This document shows positions 1 to 7,437 of a stretch of DNA of 15,493 nt, piece after piece. The stretch is from JAFAXD01 sp035472475. Its GTDB lineage: Bacteria > Pseudomonadota > Alphaproteobacteria > Rhizobiales > Xanthobacteraceae. The position numbers and the translations under genes were made by a program. How positions within the stretch are numbered: the stretch's first letter is position 1; every line of letters starts with the position of its first letter. The stretch is from assembly GCA_035472475.1 (NCBI GenBank), contig DATIPA010000044.1, positions 1 through 15,493 of the forward strand. The letters are read 5' to 3'. The notes below the pieces were generated by a model. That model was not told where the DNA came from. It ran no database searches and saw only the letters and a list, made by a program, of their open reading frames with translations.

Positions 1-2423
1 CGCTCTACCGTGGCTCGAAGCCGGTGATGTGGTCGGTGGTGGAGAAGACCGCGCTGGCGGAAGCCGAGGTCGAGTACGAGGATTACGTCAGCGATACGGT
101 GTGGGTGAAGTTTCCGGTGCAGCAATCGTCGGCACCGGCGCGCGATCCTGCTCTGGCGGGCGCGTCGGTCGTGATCTGGACCACCACGCCGTGGACCTTG
201 CCCGGCAATCGCGCGATCTCATTCTCGCCGCGGATCGCCTACGGGCTCTACCAAGTCGTTGAAGCCGCGCCGGACAACTGGGCCAAGGTGGGCGACACCT
301 TCATCCTGGCCGACACGCTCGCCGCCGATGTGATGGCGCAGGCGCGGGTGACCGCCTACGAGAAGCGCGCGGTGGTCGAGACTGAAGCGCTCGAGCGACT
401 TGTCTGCGCGCACCCGCTCAAGGGGTTCGCCGGCGGCTACGACTTTCCGGTGCCGCTGCTACCCGGCGATCACGTCACGCAGGATACCGGCACCGGCTTT
501 GTGCACACCGCGCCCAGTCATGGCCGCGAGGACTTCGAGGTATGGACCGCCAACGCGCACGCCGTCGCGGAGCGCGGCATCAGTACGACGATCCCCTACC
601 CCGTCGATGAGAACGGCGCTTTCACCAGCCAGGCGCCTGGGTTCACGGGCAAGCGCGTGCTCACCGACGACGGCAAGAAGGGTGACGCCAACGATGCGGT
701 CATCAAGGCGCTGATCGGCGCCGGCATGTTGATTGCGCGCGGCCGGCTCAAGCATCAATACCCGCACTCATGGCGCTCGAAGAAGCCGGTAATCTTCCGC
801 AACACGCCGCAATGGTTCATCGCCATGGACCAGCCGATCGCGGACGGCGGCCACGCGCGCCAGGGCGACACGCTGCGCCACCGCGCGCTCAGCGCCATCA
901 AGGCGACGCGCTGGGTGCCGCCGCAGGGCGAGAATCGCATCACCGGCATGATCGCGAACCGGCCCGATTGGGTGGTCTCGCGCCAGCGTGCGTGGGGCGT
1001 GCCGATCGCGGTGTTCATGCGCGAGCGCCCCGACGGCTCCGTCGAGATCCTCAAGGATGCGCGTGTCAACGCCCGCATCGCGGAGGCGTTCGAGCGCGAA
1101 GGCGCGGACGCCTGGTACGCGGTCGGGGCAGCGGCGCGATTTCTGTCGCCCGATTACGATCCGGCCGACTGGAAGAAGGTCGACGACATCCTCGACGTCT
1201 GGTTCGACTCCGGCTCGACCTATGCCTACACATTGGAGGTGCGCGACGATCTCAAAGTCCGTCGCCGCGTGGACGGCGGTCCAGACAGCGTGATGTATCT
1301 GGAAGGCTCGGACCAGCACCGTGGCTGGTTTCACTCCTCGCTGCTCGAGAGCTGCGGCGCGCGCGGGCGCGCGCCCTTTGACATTGTCGTGACCCACGGC
1401 TTCACCCTCGATGAGGCGGGGCACAAGATGTCGAAGTCGCTCGGCAACGTCATCGCGCCGCAAGATGTGATCAAGCAATCGGGTGCCGACATTCTGCGGC
1501 TCTGGGTCTGCGCGACGGACTATTGGGACGATCAGCGCATCGGTCCGGAAATCCTCAAAACCACGGTGGAGACCTACCGCAAGCTGCGCAACACGTTGCG
1601 CTGGATGCTCGGCAACCTCGCGCATTTTCGGCCCGAGGACCGCATCGCCAAGAACGAGATGCCGGAGCTCGAACGGTTGATGCTGCACCGGCTGGCGGAG
1701 CTCGACGTCCTGGTGCGGCAGGCGTACGCGGATTTCGACTACAAGCGCATCTTCGCGGCGCTCAACGCGTTCATGACCTCCGACCTGTCCGCGTTCTACT
1801 TCGACATCCGCAAGGACGCGCTCTACTGCGATCCGATCTCCTCGGTGACCCGCAAGGCCTGTCTCACCGTGCTCGATCACCTGTTCCGCACGACCGTGAC
1901 CTGGCTCGCGCCGATGCTGTGCTTCACCGCCGAGGAGGCCTGGCTTGCGCGCGACCCGCACGCAACCTCGGTGCATCTCGAGCTCTTTCCGCAGGTGCCG
2001 GCGGCTTGGCGCGACGACGCGCTGGCGGAGAAATGGCGCAAGATTCGCACCGTGCGCCGGGTTGTGACCGGCGCGCTGGAGCTCGAGCGCGCCAGCAAAC
2101 GGATCGGCTCGTCGCTCGAGGCCGCGCCGGTCGTGCATGTCTCCGATCCGGATCTGTTCGGCGTGCTCGCCGACGTCGACCTCGCGGAGGTCTCGATCAC
2201 GTCGGCTGCAACCCTGGTGCAGGGCGACGGTCCACCGACCGCGTTTCGGTTGCCCGACGTGCCCGGGGTCGCGGTCGTGCCGGCGCTGGCCGAAGGGCGC
2301 AAGTGCGCGCGCTCGTGGAAGATCTCCGCGGCGGTCGGCAGTGATCCGCAATATCCCGACGTGACCCCGCGCGACGCCCAGGCGCTGCGGGAGTGGAAGG
2401 CGCTGCGCAAGGCGGCCGAATAG
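1..2423 (+). CDS. ileS: Isoleucyl-tRNA synthetase, 5' end cut by window
   Basis: Class I aminoacyl-tRNA synthetase that charges tRNA-Ile with isoleucine in the cytoplasm and hydrolyses mischarged valine. About 807 codons are present (first full codon at base 3); bacterial IleRS is usually 930-1000 residues, so roughly the first 150-190 residues, with the HIGH motif, lie upstream. Visible in order: the CP1 editing-domain start WTTTPWTLPGN (near 176-208); the editing pocket TGFVHTAPSHGRED, with its His at 504-506 and Asp at 531-533; DVWFDSGST near 1194-1220; GSDQHRGWFHSSL near 1309-1345; the KMSKS loop at 1425-1439; then the anticodon-binding helical domain. The C-terminal zinc finger is degenerate: KCARSW keeps one Cys (2304-2306), and the other expected Cys positions read Ser, Thr and Asp. 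lspA starts on the base after the stop, which suggests cotranscription. Confidence 0.97.
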   Translation, partial: LYRGSKPVMWSVVEKTALAEAEVEYEDYVSDTVWVKFPVQQSSAPARDPALAGASVVIWTTTPWTLPGNRAISFSPRIAYGLYQVVEAAPDNWAKVGDTFILADTLAADVMAQARVTAYEKRAVVETEALERLVCAHPLKGFAGGYDFPVPLLPGDHVTQDTGTGFVHTAPSHGREDFEVWTANAHAVAERGISTTIPYPVDENGAFTSQAPGFTGKRVLTDDGKKGDANDAVIKALIGAGMLIARGRLKHQYPHSWRSKKPVIFRNTPQWFIAMDQPIADGGHARQGDTLRHRALSAIKATRWVPPQGENRITGMIANRPDWVVSRQRAWGVPIAVFMRERPDGSVEILKDARVNARIAEAFEREGADAWYAVGAAARFLSPDYDPADWKKVDDILDVWFDSGSTYAYTLEVRDDLKVRRRVDGGPDSVMYLEGSDQHRGWFHSSLLESCGARGRAPFDIVVTHGFTLDEAGHKMSKSLGNVIAPQDVIKQSGADILRLWVCATDYWDDQRIGPEILKTTVETYRKLRNTLRWMLGNLAHFRPEDRIAKNEMPELERLMLHRLAELDVLVRQAYADFDYKRIFAALNAFMTSDLSAFYFDIRKDALYCDPISSVTRKACLTVLDHLFRTTVTWLAPMLCFTAEEAWLARDPHATSVHLELFPQVPAAWRDDALAEKWRKIRTVRRVVTGALELERASKRIGSSLEAAPVVHVSDPDLFGVLADVDLAEVSITSAATLVQGDGPPTAFRLPDVPGVAVVPALAEGRKCARSWKISAAVGSDPQYPDVTPRDAQALREWKALRKAAE

Positions 2424-2942
2424 ATGGTCTCATCCTATCTCTATGGGCCGCTCACACGGCTAGGCCTGGTCGTCGCGGTTCTGGTGGCGCTCGCCGATCA
2501 GGCTTTGAAACTCTGGCTGGTGTTTGTGTTCGACCTCGGCCAGCGCGGCCGGGTTGCGCTTGGCCCCTTTGTGGATCTGGTGCTGAGCTGGAATACCGGC
2601 ATCAGCTACGGCTTGTTTCGCGAGCAGGGGATGCTGGGGCAGAACATCCTGCTGGCCGTCAAGATCGTCGCGGTCGTGCTGCTGTGGGTTTGGCTGGCGC
2701 GCGCCGGCTCGCGGCTGTCGGCGGTGTCGCTCGGGCTGATCATCGGCGGCGCCATCGGCAACGCGATCGATCGGCTCACCTTCGGCGCGGTGGCGGATTT
2801 TGTGCTCGTACATATCACCACCCCGACCTGGCGGTTCGACTGGTATGTCTTCAATCTGGCCGATGCGGCGATCGTGGCCGGCGTCATCGGGCTCCTGTGC
2901 GACTCGTTGGCCGGCGCCCGGGATGCCGCAAAAGCGCCCTGA
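2424..2942 (+). CDS. lspA: Lipoprotein signal peptidase (signal peptidase II)
   Basis: Inner-membrane aspartyl protease that cleaves the signal peptide from diacylglyceryl-modified prolipoproteins. The 172-residue length fits the family. Hydrophobic segments lie at about 12-34, 72-92, 100-115 and 141-160, matching the usual four helices. Conserved boxes are seen: DQALK (25-29), NTGISYG (57-63, the NxGxxFG box), GGAIGNAIDR (108-117) and FNLADAAI (143-150). By comparison with E. coli and Pseudomonas LspA, the catalytic aspartates are D116 and D147. The ATG directly follows the ileS TAG, and an AAGG lies 11 bases upstream inside ileS, so translation is probably coupled. The ileS-lspA order is classic in proteobacteria. 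Nothing in the protein looks broken. Confidence 0.96.
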   Translation: MVSSYLYGPLTRLGLVVAVLVALADQALKLWLVFVFDLGQRGRVALGPFVDLVLSWNTGISYGLFREQGMLGQNILLAVKIVAVVLLWVWLARAGSRLSAVSLGLIIGGAIGNAIDRLTFGAVADFVLVHITTPTWRFDWYVFNLADAAIVAGVIGLLCDSLAGARDAAKAP

Positions 2943-3043
2943 TTTTTCGAGATTGTGACGCTGGGTCAGGGGGTTCCGGCTACAGCACACAATCTGACGA
3001 CCAAGGACCTGTAAGGATTGCGGAATCCGGCTGGCGTGGGGGT

Positions 3044-3760
3044 ATGGGGATGCTTGCGACAATAGCGAAACGGTTGGGATGGCACGCGTTCTTGGCGTGC
3101 ATGTTCGCGACGACATTCATCGCGGTCAGCGGCACGCCACCGGCGCGCGCCGGGGATGACCAGACCCAAAACGCCGAAGAAGAAGACGGCGATTTCATCG
3201 ATCACGCCTTCCGCGGGGTCCTGGAGGGCATTGGCCTCCAAAGAACGGCCCCGCCGGCCATCAATTATCACGAGCGCTCGCCGTTGGTAGTTCCGCCCAC
3301 CCGTGACCTGCCGCCGCCGCAGAAAGTCACACGCGCTGCGCCCGACCCGGCTTGGCCGCAGGACAAGGACATGGCCCCGCAGCGCAAGGCCGCCAAGAAG
3401 GTGGTCAAGCAGGGAACCGAGGCCGAGGAAGAGGATATGCGTCAGCTGCGTCCGGACGAGCTCGGCGGCCGCAAACCGACCGGCAAGCGCACGGCCGACG
3501 GCGGTCCCGCGCCCGATACGACCGGCCAGCAGCTCACCCCGAGCCAACTGGGCTTCCAGGGCGTTAACAACCTCGGCAAGATGTTTGACCGGACGCCGGA
3601 AGAGGTGCCGTTCAAGGAGGAGCCGGAGCGCAGCGCGCTGACCGATCCGCCCACGGGACTGCGCACGCCGTCGCCAAAATACTCGTATGGGACCAAAAAC
3701 CGAATGGATCCGGAAAAGAATGGCCCATTGGACCGCGGCGCGCTGGGCTCGAACCAATAG
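3044..3760 (+). CDS. Exported proline-rich protein, DUF3035/BamF-like motif
   Basis: A 238-residue protein without an enzymatic motif I recognise. The frame is open from 2393, but 3044 is chosen (ATG, second ATG at 3050) because it gives a clean Sec signal: basic start, hydrophobic core at about 13-30, and an Ala-Arg-Ala site at 34-36. The mature part is acidic (EEEDGD, 45-50), then Pro/Lys/Glu rich and probably largely disordered. Residues 79-92 read SPLVVPPTRDLPPP. This resembles the core of DUF3035, the family of the alphaproteobacterial outer-membrane assembly lipoprotein BamF, which as I recall is encoded beside lspA. Unlike BamF, there is no good lipobox: C19 sits inside the hydrophobic core, preceded by Phe-Leu-Ala, so acylation is unlikely. 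The lspA-to-M16 position supports an envelope role. CDS: high confidence; BamF relationship: inference. Confidence 0.8.
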   Translation: MGMLATIAKRLGWHAFLACMFATTFIAVSGTPPARAGDDQTQNAEEEDGDFIDHAFRGVLEGIGLQRTAPPAINYHERSPLVVPPTRDLPPPQKVTRAAPDPAWPQDKDMAPQRKAAKKVVKQGTEAEEEDMRQLRPDELGGRKPTGKRTADGGPAPDTTGQQLTPSQLGFQGVNNLGKMFDRTPEEVPFKEEPERSALTDPPTGLRTPSPKYSYGTKNRMDPEKNGPLDRGALGSNQ

Positions 3761-3844
3761 TTTTCCGATCGGTAACTTGCGCCGGTGGCCGGCAACCCCT
3801 AACAGGTGGGGCGACGCGTCTGACGGGTTGAGCGAGGCAGCGCC

Positions 3845-3866
3845 GATGTTCCGGCGCCGGAACATC
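3845..3866. promoter_or_regulatory. Perfect 22-bp palindrome at the M16 start codon
   Basis: The half-site GATGTTCCGGC is followed at once by its exact reverse complement, giving dyad symmetry over all 22 bases and ending one base before the ATG at 3868. The flanking bases (C on both sides) do not pair, so the symmetry stops sharply. As RNA it could fold into a 9-bp stem with a 4-base GCGC loop covering the place where a Shine-Dalgarno sequence would be. As DNA it could be an operator for a dimeric regulator. The sequence alone does not decide which. Confidence 0.6.
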
Positions 3867-3867
3867 C

Positions 3868-5292
3868 ATGACGAGGCTTGAGCTTCCGCGGCCGGCAACT
3901 GCGACCCTGCGCTCGATCGCAACCCTGCGCCATGTCTTCACATTCGTTCTCGCCATCGGGCTCGCGCTCCTGCTCGCCGGGCCATCCGTGCGCGCGGCCT
4001 CGCAGGAGGACGTCGACGTCACGCATTTCGTGCTGGGCAACGGGCTCGAGGTTGTTGCCATCCCCGACCATCGCGTTCCAGTCGTGACCCAGATGGTCTG
4101 GTACCGGGTCGGCTCCGCCGACGAGCCGCCGGGCAAATCCGGGATCGCCCACTTTCTCGAGCACCTGATGTTCAAGGGCACCGAGAAGAATCCCGCCGGC
4201 AAGTTTTCGCAGGTGCTTGCCACCATCGGCGGACAGGAAAACGCGTTCACCACGGCGGATTATACCGGCTACTACCAGCGCGTGGCGCGTGAATATCTGC
4301 CGCTGGTGATGGAGTTCGAGGCCGACCGCATGACCGGCCTCGTGCTCACCGACGCCAACGTCCTGCCCGAGCTCGACGTCGTGCTCGAGGAGTACAACAT
4401 GCGCGTCGCCAACAGCCCGGACGCGCGACTGCGCGAGCAGGTCGAAGCGGCGCTGTTCCTCAATCACCCTTACGGCCGGCCGGTGATCGGCTGGCATCAT
4501 GAAATCAAGAAGCTCAATCGCGAAGACGCGCTGACGTTCTATCGGCACTACTACACACCCAACAACGCCATCGTCGTGATCGCCGGCGACGTGACCGCGG
4601 ACGAGGTGAAGGCGCTGGCCGAGAAGACCTACGGCAAGGTCGCCCGCCGCTCCGAGATCGGGCCGCGCACGCGCCCGCAGGAACCCGAACATACCGCTGC
4701 CCGGCAGGTGACGCTCGCCGATCCGCGCGCGACCCCGAGCCTGCAGCGCGCCTATCTGGCGCCCTCCGACTCGACCGCGAAGCCGGGCGAGGCCGAGGCG
4801 CTGGAAGTGCTCGCACATATTCTCGGCGGCGGCTCGAACAGCCGGCTGCAGCGAACACTGGTCGAGGATCGCGGCCTCGCCAACGGCGCCGGCGCGACCT
4901 ATTCGGGCACCTCGGTCGACCAAACCGTGTTCAGCGTCTATGCGACCCCGCGCCCGCACGTGAGCCTTTCCGAGCTCGAGACGGCGATGGACGCGGTGAT
5001 CGACGAGGTCGCTATCAACGGAATCACCCCGGAAGAATTGACGCGCGCCAAGACTCGGATGATCGCCGACGCGGTCTATGCCAAGGACAATCAGGCAACG
5101 CTGGCGCGCTGGTATGGCGGGGCGCTCGCGACCGGTTCGACGGTCGAGGACGTGAAATCCTGGACCGAGCAGGTCCGCGCGGTGACGGCCGACAGCGTGC
5201 GCGCAGCCGCCAGGACCTGGCTCGACAAGCACCACTCGGTGACCGGTTATCTGATCAAGGAATGGCCCAAGCCCGAGGAGAAGAAATCTTGA
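3868..5292 (+). CDS. M16 zinc metallopeptidase, catalytically intact subunit, exported
   Basis: 474-residue M16B (processing-peptidase/PqqL-like) protein. The inverted zinc motif HFLEH is at 95-99 (H95, E98, H99), with the third ligand probably E175 in VVLEEYNM, at the family's usual distance. The second M16 domain follows from about residue 235, with GGGSNSRLQRTL and later GATYSG. An N-terminal signal (basic start, hydrophobic core at about 22-40, Val-Arg-Ala at 41-43) predicts export to the periplasm, where it would degrade peptides. The start is well fixed: an in-frame TGA lies at 3829-3831 and no ATG, GTG or TTG occurs between it and 3868. No Shine-Dalgarno is visible; a perfect palindrome takes its place. 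It is followed by a second M16 gene overlapping its stop codon, so the two probably form a heterodimer. Physiological substrates are unknown. Confidence 0.93.
   Translation: MTRLELPRPATATLRSIATLRHVFTFVLAIGLALLLAGPSVRAASQEDVDVTHFVLGNGLEVVAIPDHRVPVVTQMVWYRVGSADEPPGKSGIAHFLEHLMFKGTEKNPAGKFSQVLATIGGQENAFTTADYTGYYQRVAREYLPLVMEFEADRMTGLVLTDANVLPELDVVLEEYNMRVANSPDARLREQVEAALFLNHPYGRPVIGWHHEIKKLNREDALTFYRHYYTPNNAIVVIAGDVTADEVKALAEKTYGKVARRSEIGPRTRPQEPEHTAARQVTLADPRATPSLQRAYLAPSDSTAKPGEAEALEVLAHILGGGSNSRLQRTLVEDRGLANGAGATYSGTSVDQTVFSVYATPRPHVSLSELETAMDAVIDEVAINGITPEELTRAKTRMIADAVYAKDNQATLARWYGGALATGSTVEDVKSWTEQVRAVTADSVRAAARTWLDKHHSVTGYLIKEWPKPEEKKS
5276..5291 (+). promoter_or_regulatory. Ribosome binding site deciding a TTG start
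   Basis: AGGAG at 5276-5280 lies 8 bases before TTG at 5289-5291. That TTG overlaps the TGA stop of the upstream M16 gene (TTGA). The only ATG nearby in this frame, at 5262, has AAGGA directly abutting it with no spacer and would place a charged stretch before the signal peptide. The TTG is therefore the better start and makes the two M16 genes translationally coupled. Confidence 0.75.
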
Positions 5293-6638
5293 TCGCTTGG
5301 CGCGCGTTGAGCTTGCGGATCGCAACCCTCTCGGCCCTCGCTGTCGCGCTGGTGGTGCCGGCGCGCGCCGCCACCGAGGTCGAGCGCGTTGTCAGTCCGC
5401 TCGGCATCGAGGCGTGGCTGGTTCATTCGCCGACGGCGCCGCTGATCGCCATCGATTTTGCGTTCCGTGGCGGCTCGAGCCAGGATCCGGCCGACAAGGC
5501 GGGCGTCGCGGCGCTGGTGGCGGGGCTGATCGACGAGGGCGCCGGCAATCTCGACGCCCGCGCGTTTCACGAACAACTCGAGTCTAGCGCGATCAGCCTG
5601 AGTTTCACGGCGACCCGCGACCAGTTCAACGGTTCGCTGCGCACGCTGCTCGACCAGCAGGACAAGGCATTCGAGCTGACCAACCTGTCGCTGACCGCGC
5701 CCCGCTTCGACCCTGAAGCGGTCGAGCGCATCCGCGCCAATCTGTTGTCGGATTTGCGCCGTGCCAATACCAATCCGAACCAGATCGCGAGCCGCGACTG
5801 GTGGGCCACGGCGTTTCGCGGCCATCCTTATGAGTGGCCGGTGAACGGGACGGTCGAATCCGTCCCCACCGTCACGGCTGCCGATCTCAAGGCTTACGTG
5901 CAACGCGTGTTCGCGCGCGACAACCTCAAAATCGCAATCGTCGGCAACGTCGATGCCGCGACCGCCGGCGCGATCGTCGACCGCATCTTCGGGTCACTGC
6001 CGGCAAAGGCCGATCTCGCGCCGGTTGCGTCCGCCAACCCGCAGGGCCTTGGCCGCAAGATCACGGTCGATCTCGACGTTCCGCAATCGGTGGTGATGAT
6101 CGGCGGCGAAGGCATTGCGCTCAAAGACTCGGATTTCATGCCCGCCTATATCGTCAATGAGATCCTGGGCGGCGGCTCGTTCGCGTCGCGGCTCTATCGC
6201 GAGGTGCGGGAAGTCCGCGGCCTCGCCTACTCGGTCTATTCCGCATTGATCCCGCTCAATCACGCCGCCCTGTTCATGAGCGGAACCGCGACCCGCAGCG
6301 ATCGCGCCGGCCAAACGCTCGATGTCGTCGAGCACGAAATTCATCGTCTGGCGGAGACCGGCCCGACCGTGGAGGAACTCGCGCGCGCCAAGTCGTATCT
6401 CAAGGGCTCCTACGCGCTGCGCTTCGATACGTCGTCCAAGATCGCGAGCCAGCTGGTGCAGATCCAGATGGACGACCTCGGCATCGACTACATCAAGCGG
6501 CGCAACAGCCTGGTCGAGGCGGTGACCCTCGCCGACGTCAAGCGGGTTGCCAAGCGCCTGCTCGACGGCGGGCTGCTGGTGACCGTCGTGGGCCGGCCCC
6601 CGGTGACCACGGCGACCACTGCCGCCAAGGGCGGTTGA
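5289..6638 (+). CDS. M16 peptidase-like protein, zinc site lost (partner subunit), exported
   Basis: 449 residues from a TTG start that overlaps the preceding gene's stop; AGGAG lies 8 bases upstream. A Sec-type signal is evident (MIAWRALSLRIATL, hydrophobic to about 25, Ala-Arg-Ala before residue 29). The fold follows M16B: VERVVSPLGIEAWLV, IDFAFRGGSSQDPADKAGVA, then the second-domain signature NEILGGGSFASRLYREVRE with RGLAYSVYS. Where an active enzyme has HxxEH, this one reads AALVAG, so it cannot bind zinc there. The Arg/Tyr-bearing second-domain segment (SRLYREVREVRGLAY), used for substrate carboxylate binding in relatives, is retained. This matches the pattern of the Sphingomonas Sph2681/Sph2682 pair, in which a zinc-binding and a zinc-less subunit form one active heterodimer. 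Partner assignment is inferred from coupling and family precedent. Confidence 0.92.
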   Translation: MIAWRALSLRIATLSALAVALVVPARAATEVERVVSPLGIEAWLVHSPTAPLIAIDFAFRGGSSQDPADKAGVAALVAGLIDEGAGNLDARAFHEQLESSAISLSFTATRDQFNGSLRTLLDQQDKAFELTNLSLTAPRFDPEAVERIRANLLSDLRRANTNPNQIASRDWWATAFRGHPYEWPVNGTVESVPTVTAADLKAYVQRVFARDNLKIAIVGNVDAATAGAIVDRIFGSLPAKADLAPVASANPQGLGRKITVDLDVPQSVVMIGGEGIALKDSDFMPAYIVNEILGGGSFASRLYREVREVRGLAYSVYSALIPLNHAALFMSGTATRSDRAGQTLDVVEHEIHRLAETGPTVEELARAKSYLKGSYALRFDTSSKIASQLVQIQMDDLGIDYIKRRNSLVEAVTLADVKRVAKRLLDGGLLVTVVGRPPVTTATTAAKGG

Positions 6639-6747
6639 CCGGTTTTCTGCAAGGTTTCCCGGAACGGCGAAGCGGTGTTTGACCGCCGGCTGATGCTGCT
6701 ATTGTTGAATCTGAAGAAGCGCTTCCGCGACTTCGTGTTCAAACAAG

Positions 6748-7170
6748 ATGATCCGCATTACCGAGCATATTGCCATCGACGAGTCGGAGCTCAGCGAAGC
6801 GTTCGTGCGCGCGTCCGGTCCGGGCGGCCAGAACGTCAACAAGCTCGCGACCGCGGTGCAGCTGCGTTTTGATGTGCGGCACTCGCCGTCGCTTCCCGCC
6901 GACGTGCGCGCGCGGCTTGCGGCGCTGGCCGGCCGACGGCTCACGCAGGACGGCGTGCTGGTGATCATCGCGCAGCGGCATCGCACACAGGAGCGCAACC
7001 GAGAGGACGCGCGCGCGCGCCTGATCGAGCTCATTCGCCAAGCGGCGGTTGTGCCCAAGCGGCGCCGGCCAACGAGACCGACGGCCGCCTCGCACGAGCG
7101 GCGGATCGAGAGCAAGAAGCGCAGGAGCGGCGTCAAGCGGCTGCGTGGTGCTAAGCCGGCGTTTGATTGA
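6748..7170 (+). CDS. arfB: Alternative ribosome-rescue factor, peptidyl-tRNA hydrolase
   Basis: 140-residue ArfB (YaeJ/ICT1) family protein. It enters stalled ribosomes that lack a stop codon in the A site and hydrolyses the peptidyl-tRNA. The catalytic GGQ is at 26-28 within SGPGGQNVNK, followed by LATAVQLRFDV, typical of the class-I release-factor catalytic domain. The codon-recognition domains of RF1/RF2 are absent. The C-terminal 35 residues are strongly basic (PKRRRPTRPT, RRIESKKRRSGVKRLRG) and correspond to the tail that ArfB inserts into the empty mRNA entry channel. Length agrees with the family (about 140). It starts 109 bases after the M16 pair and could be read from that transcript or its own promoter; no good Shine-Dalgarno precedes the ATG. 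Confidence 0.93.
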   Translation: MIRITEHIAIDESELSEAFVRASGPGGQNVNKLATAVQLRFDVRHSPSLPADVRARLAALAGRRLTQDGVLVIIAQRHRTQERNREDARARLIELIRQAAVVPKRRRPTRPTAASHERRIESKKRRSGVKRLRGAKPAFD

Positions 7171-7437
7171 GCACCGTCGCGCGTTGCAATGATCATTTTC
7201 TAACCAATGCATCTCGGACGACGTGGAACGCGTTGTCGCTCAACGCCGACACGTATTGTGCGATCAAGCTGTCGCACCCACGTGAATTGACTTCATCGGG
7301 GCGGTGGCGAACTCTAGGCGCCGGGATTGCGTTGTCATGCCGATTGCACGTCAGGACAGGGTTCCTTTCCACACATCAATACCGGTGCCACGGCGAGGCG
7401 AACGCCGCTCAGCTTTAACACAAGGACACGACCACAC

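Noticed and set aside
768..2351. 527-codon open frame on the minus strand inside ileS
   Set aside because: Shadow of GC-rich codon use in ileS; rich in Arg and His, with no recognisable domain, while the plus strand is plainly IleRS.
2950..2995. AGATTGTG ... CACAATCT inverted repeat after lspA
   Set aside because: Eight perfect pairs, but the loop is 30 bases and no U-tract follows; too weak to call a terminator or operator.
2393..3043. Long in-frame N-terminal extension of the DUF3035-like protein across lspA
   Set aside because: It overlaps lspA out of frame for its whole length; the signal peptide places the true start at 3044.
6679..6705. Possible arfB promoter: TTGACC and TATTGT
   Set aside because: The boxes are fair, but spacing is only 15 bases and such matches are expected by chance.
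7287..7316. Possible promoter upstream of paoA: TTGACT as a -35 box
   Set aside because: The hexamer is good, but at 17-18 bases spacing only AACTCT/ACTCTA is found, which hardly matches a -10 box.
7167..7418. 83-codon frame between arfB and the molybdenum operon
   Set aside because: Begins at a TTG overlapping the arfB stop without a clear ribosome site, has no domain, and its composition (scattered Cys, Trp, His) looks like non-coding DNA.
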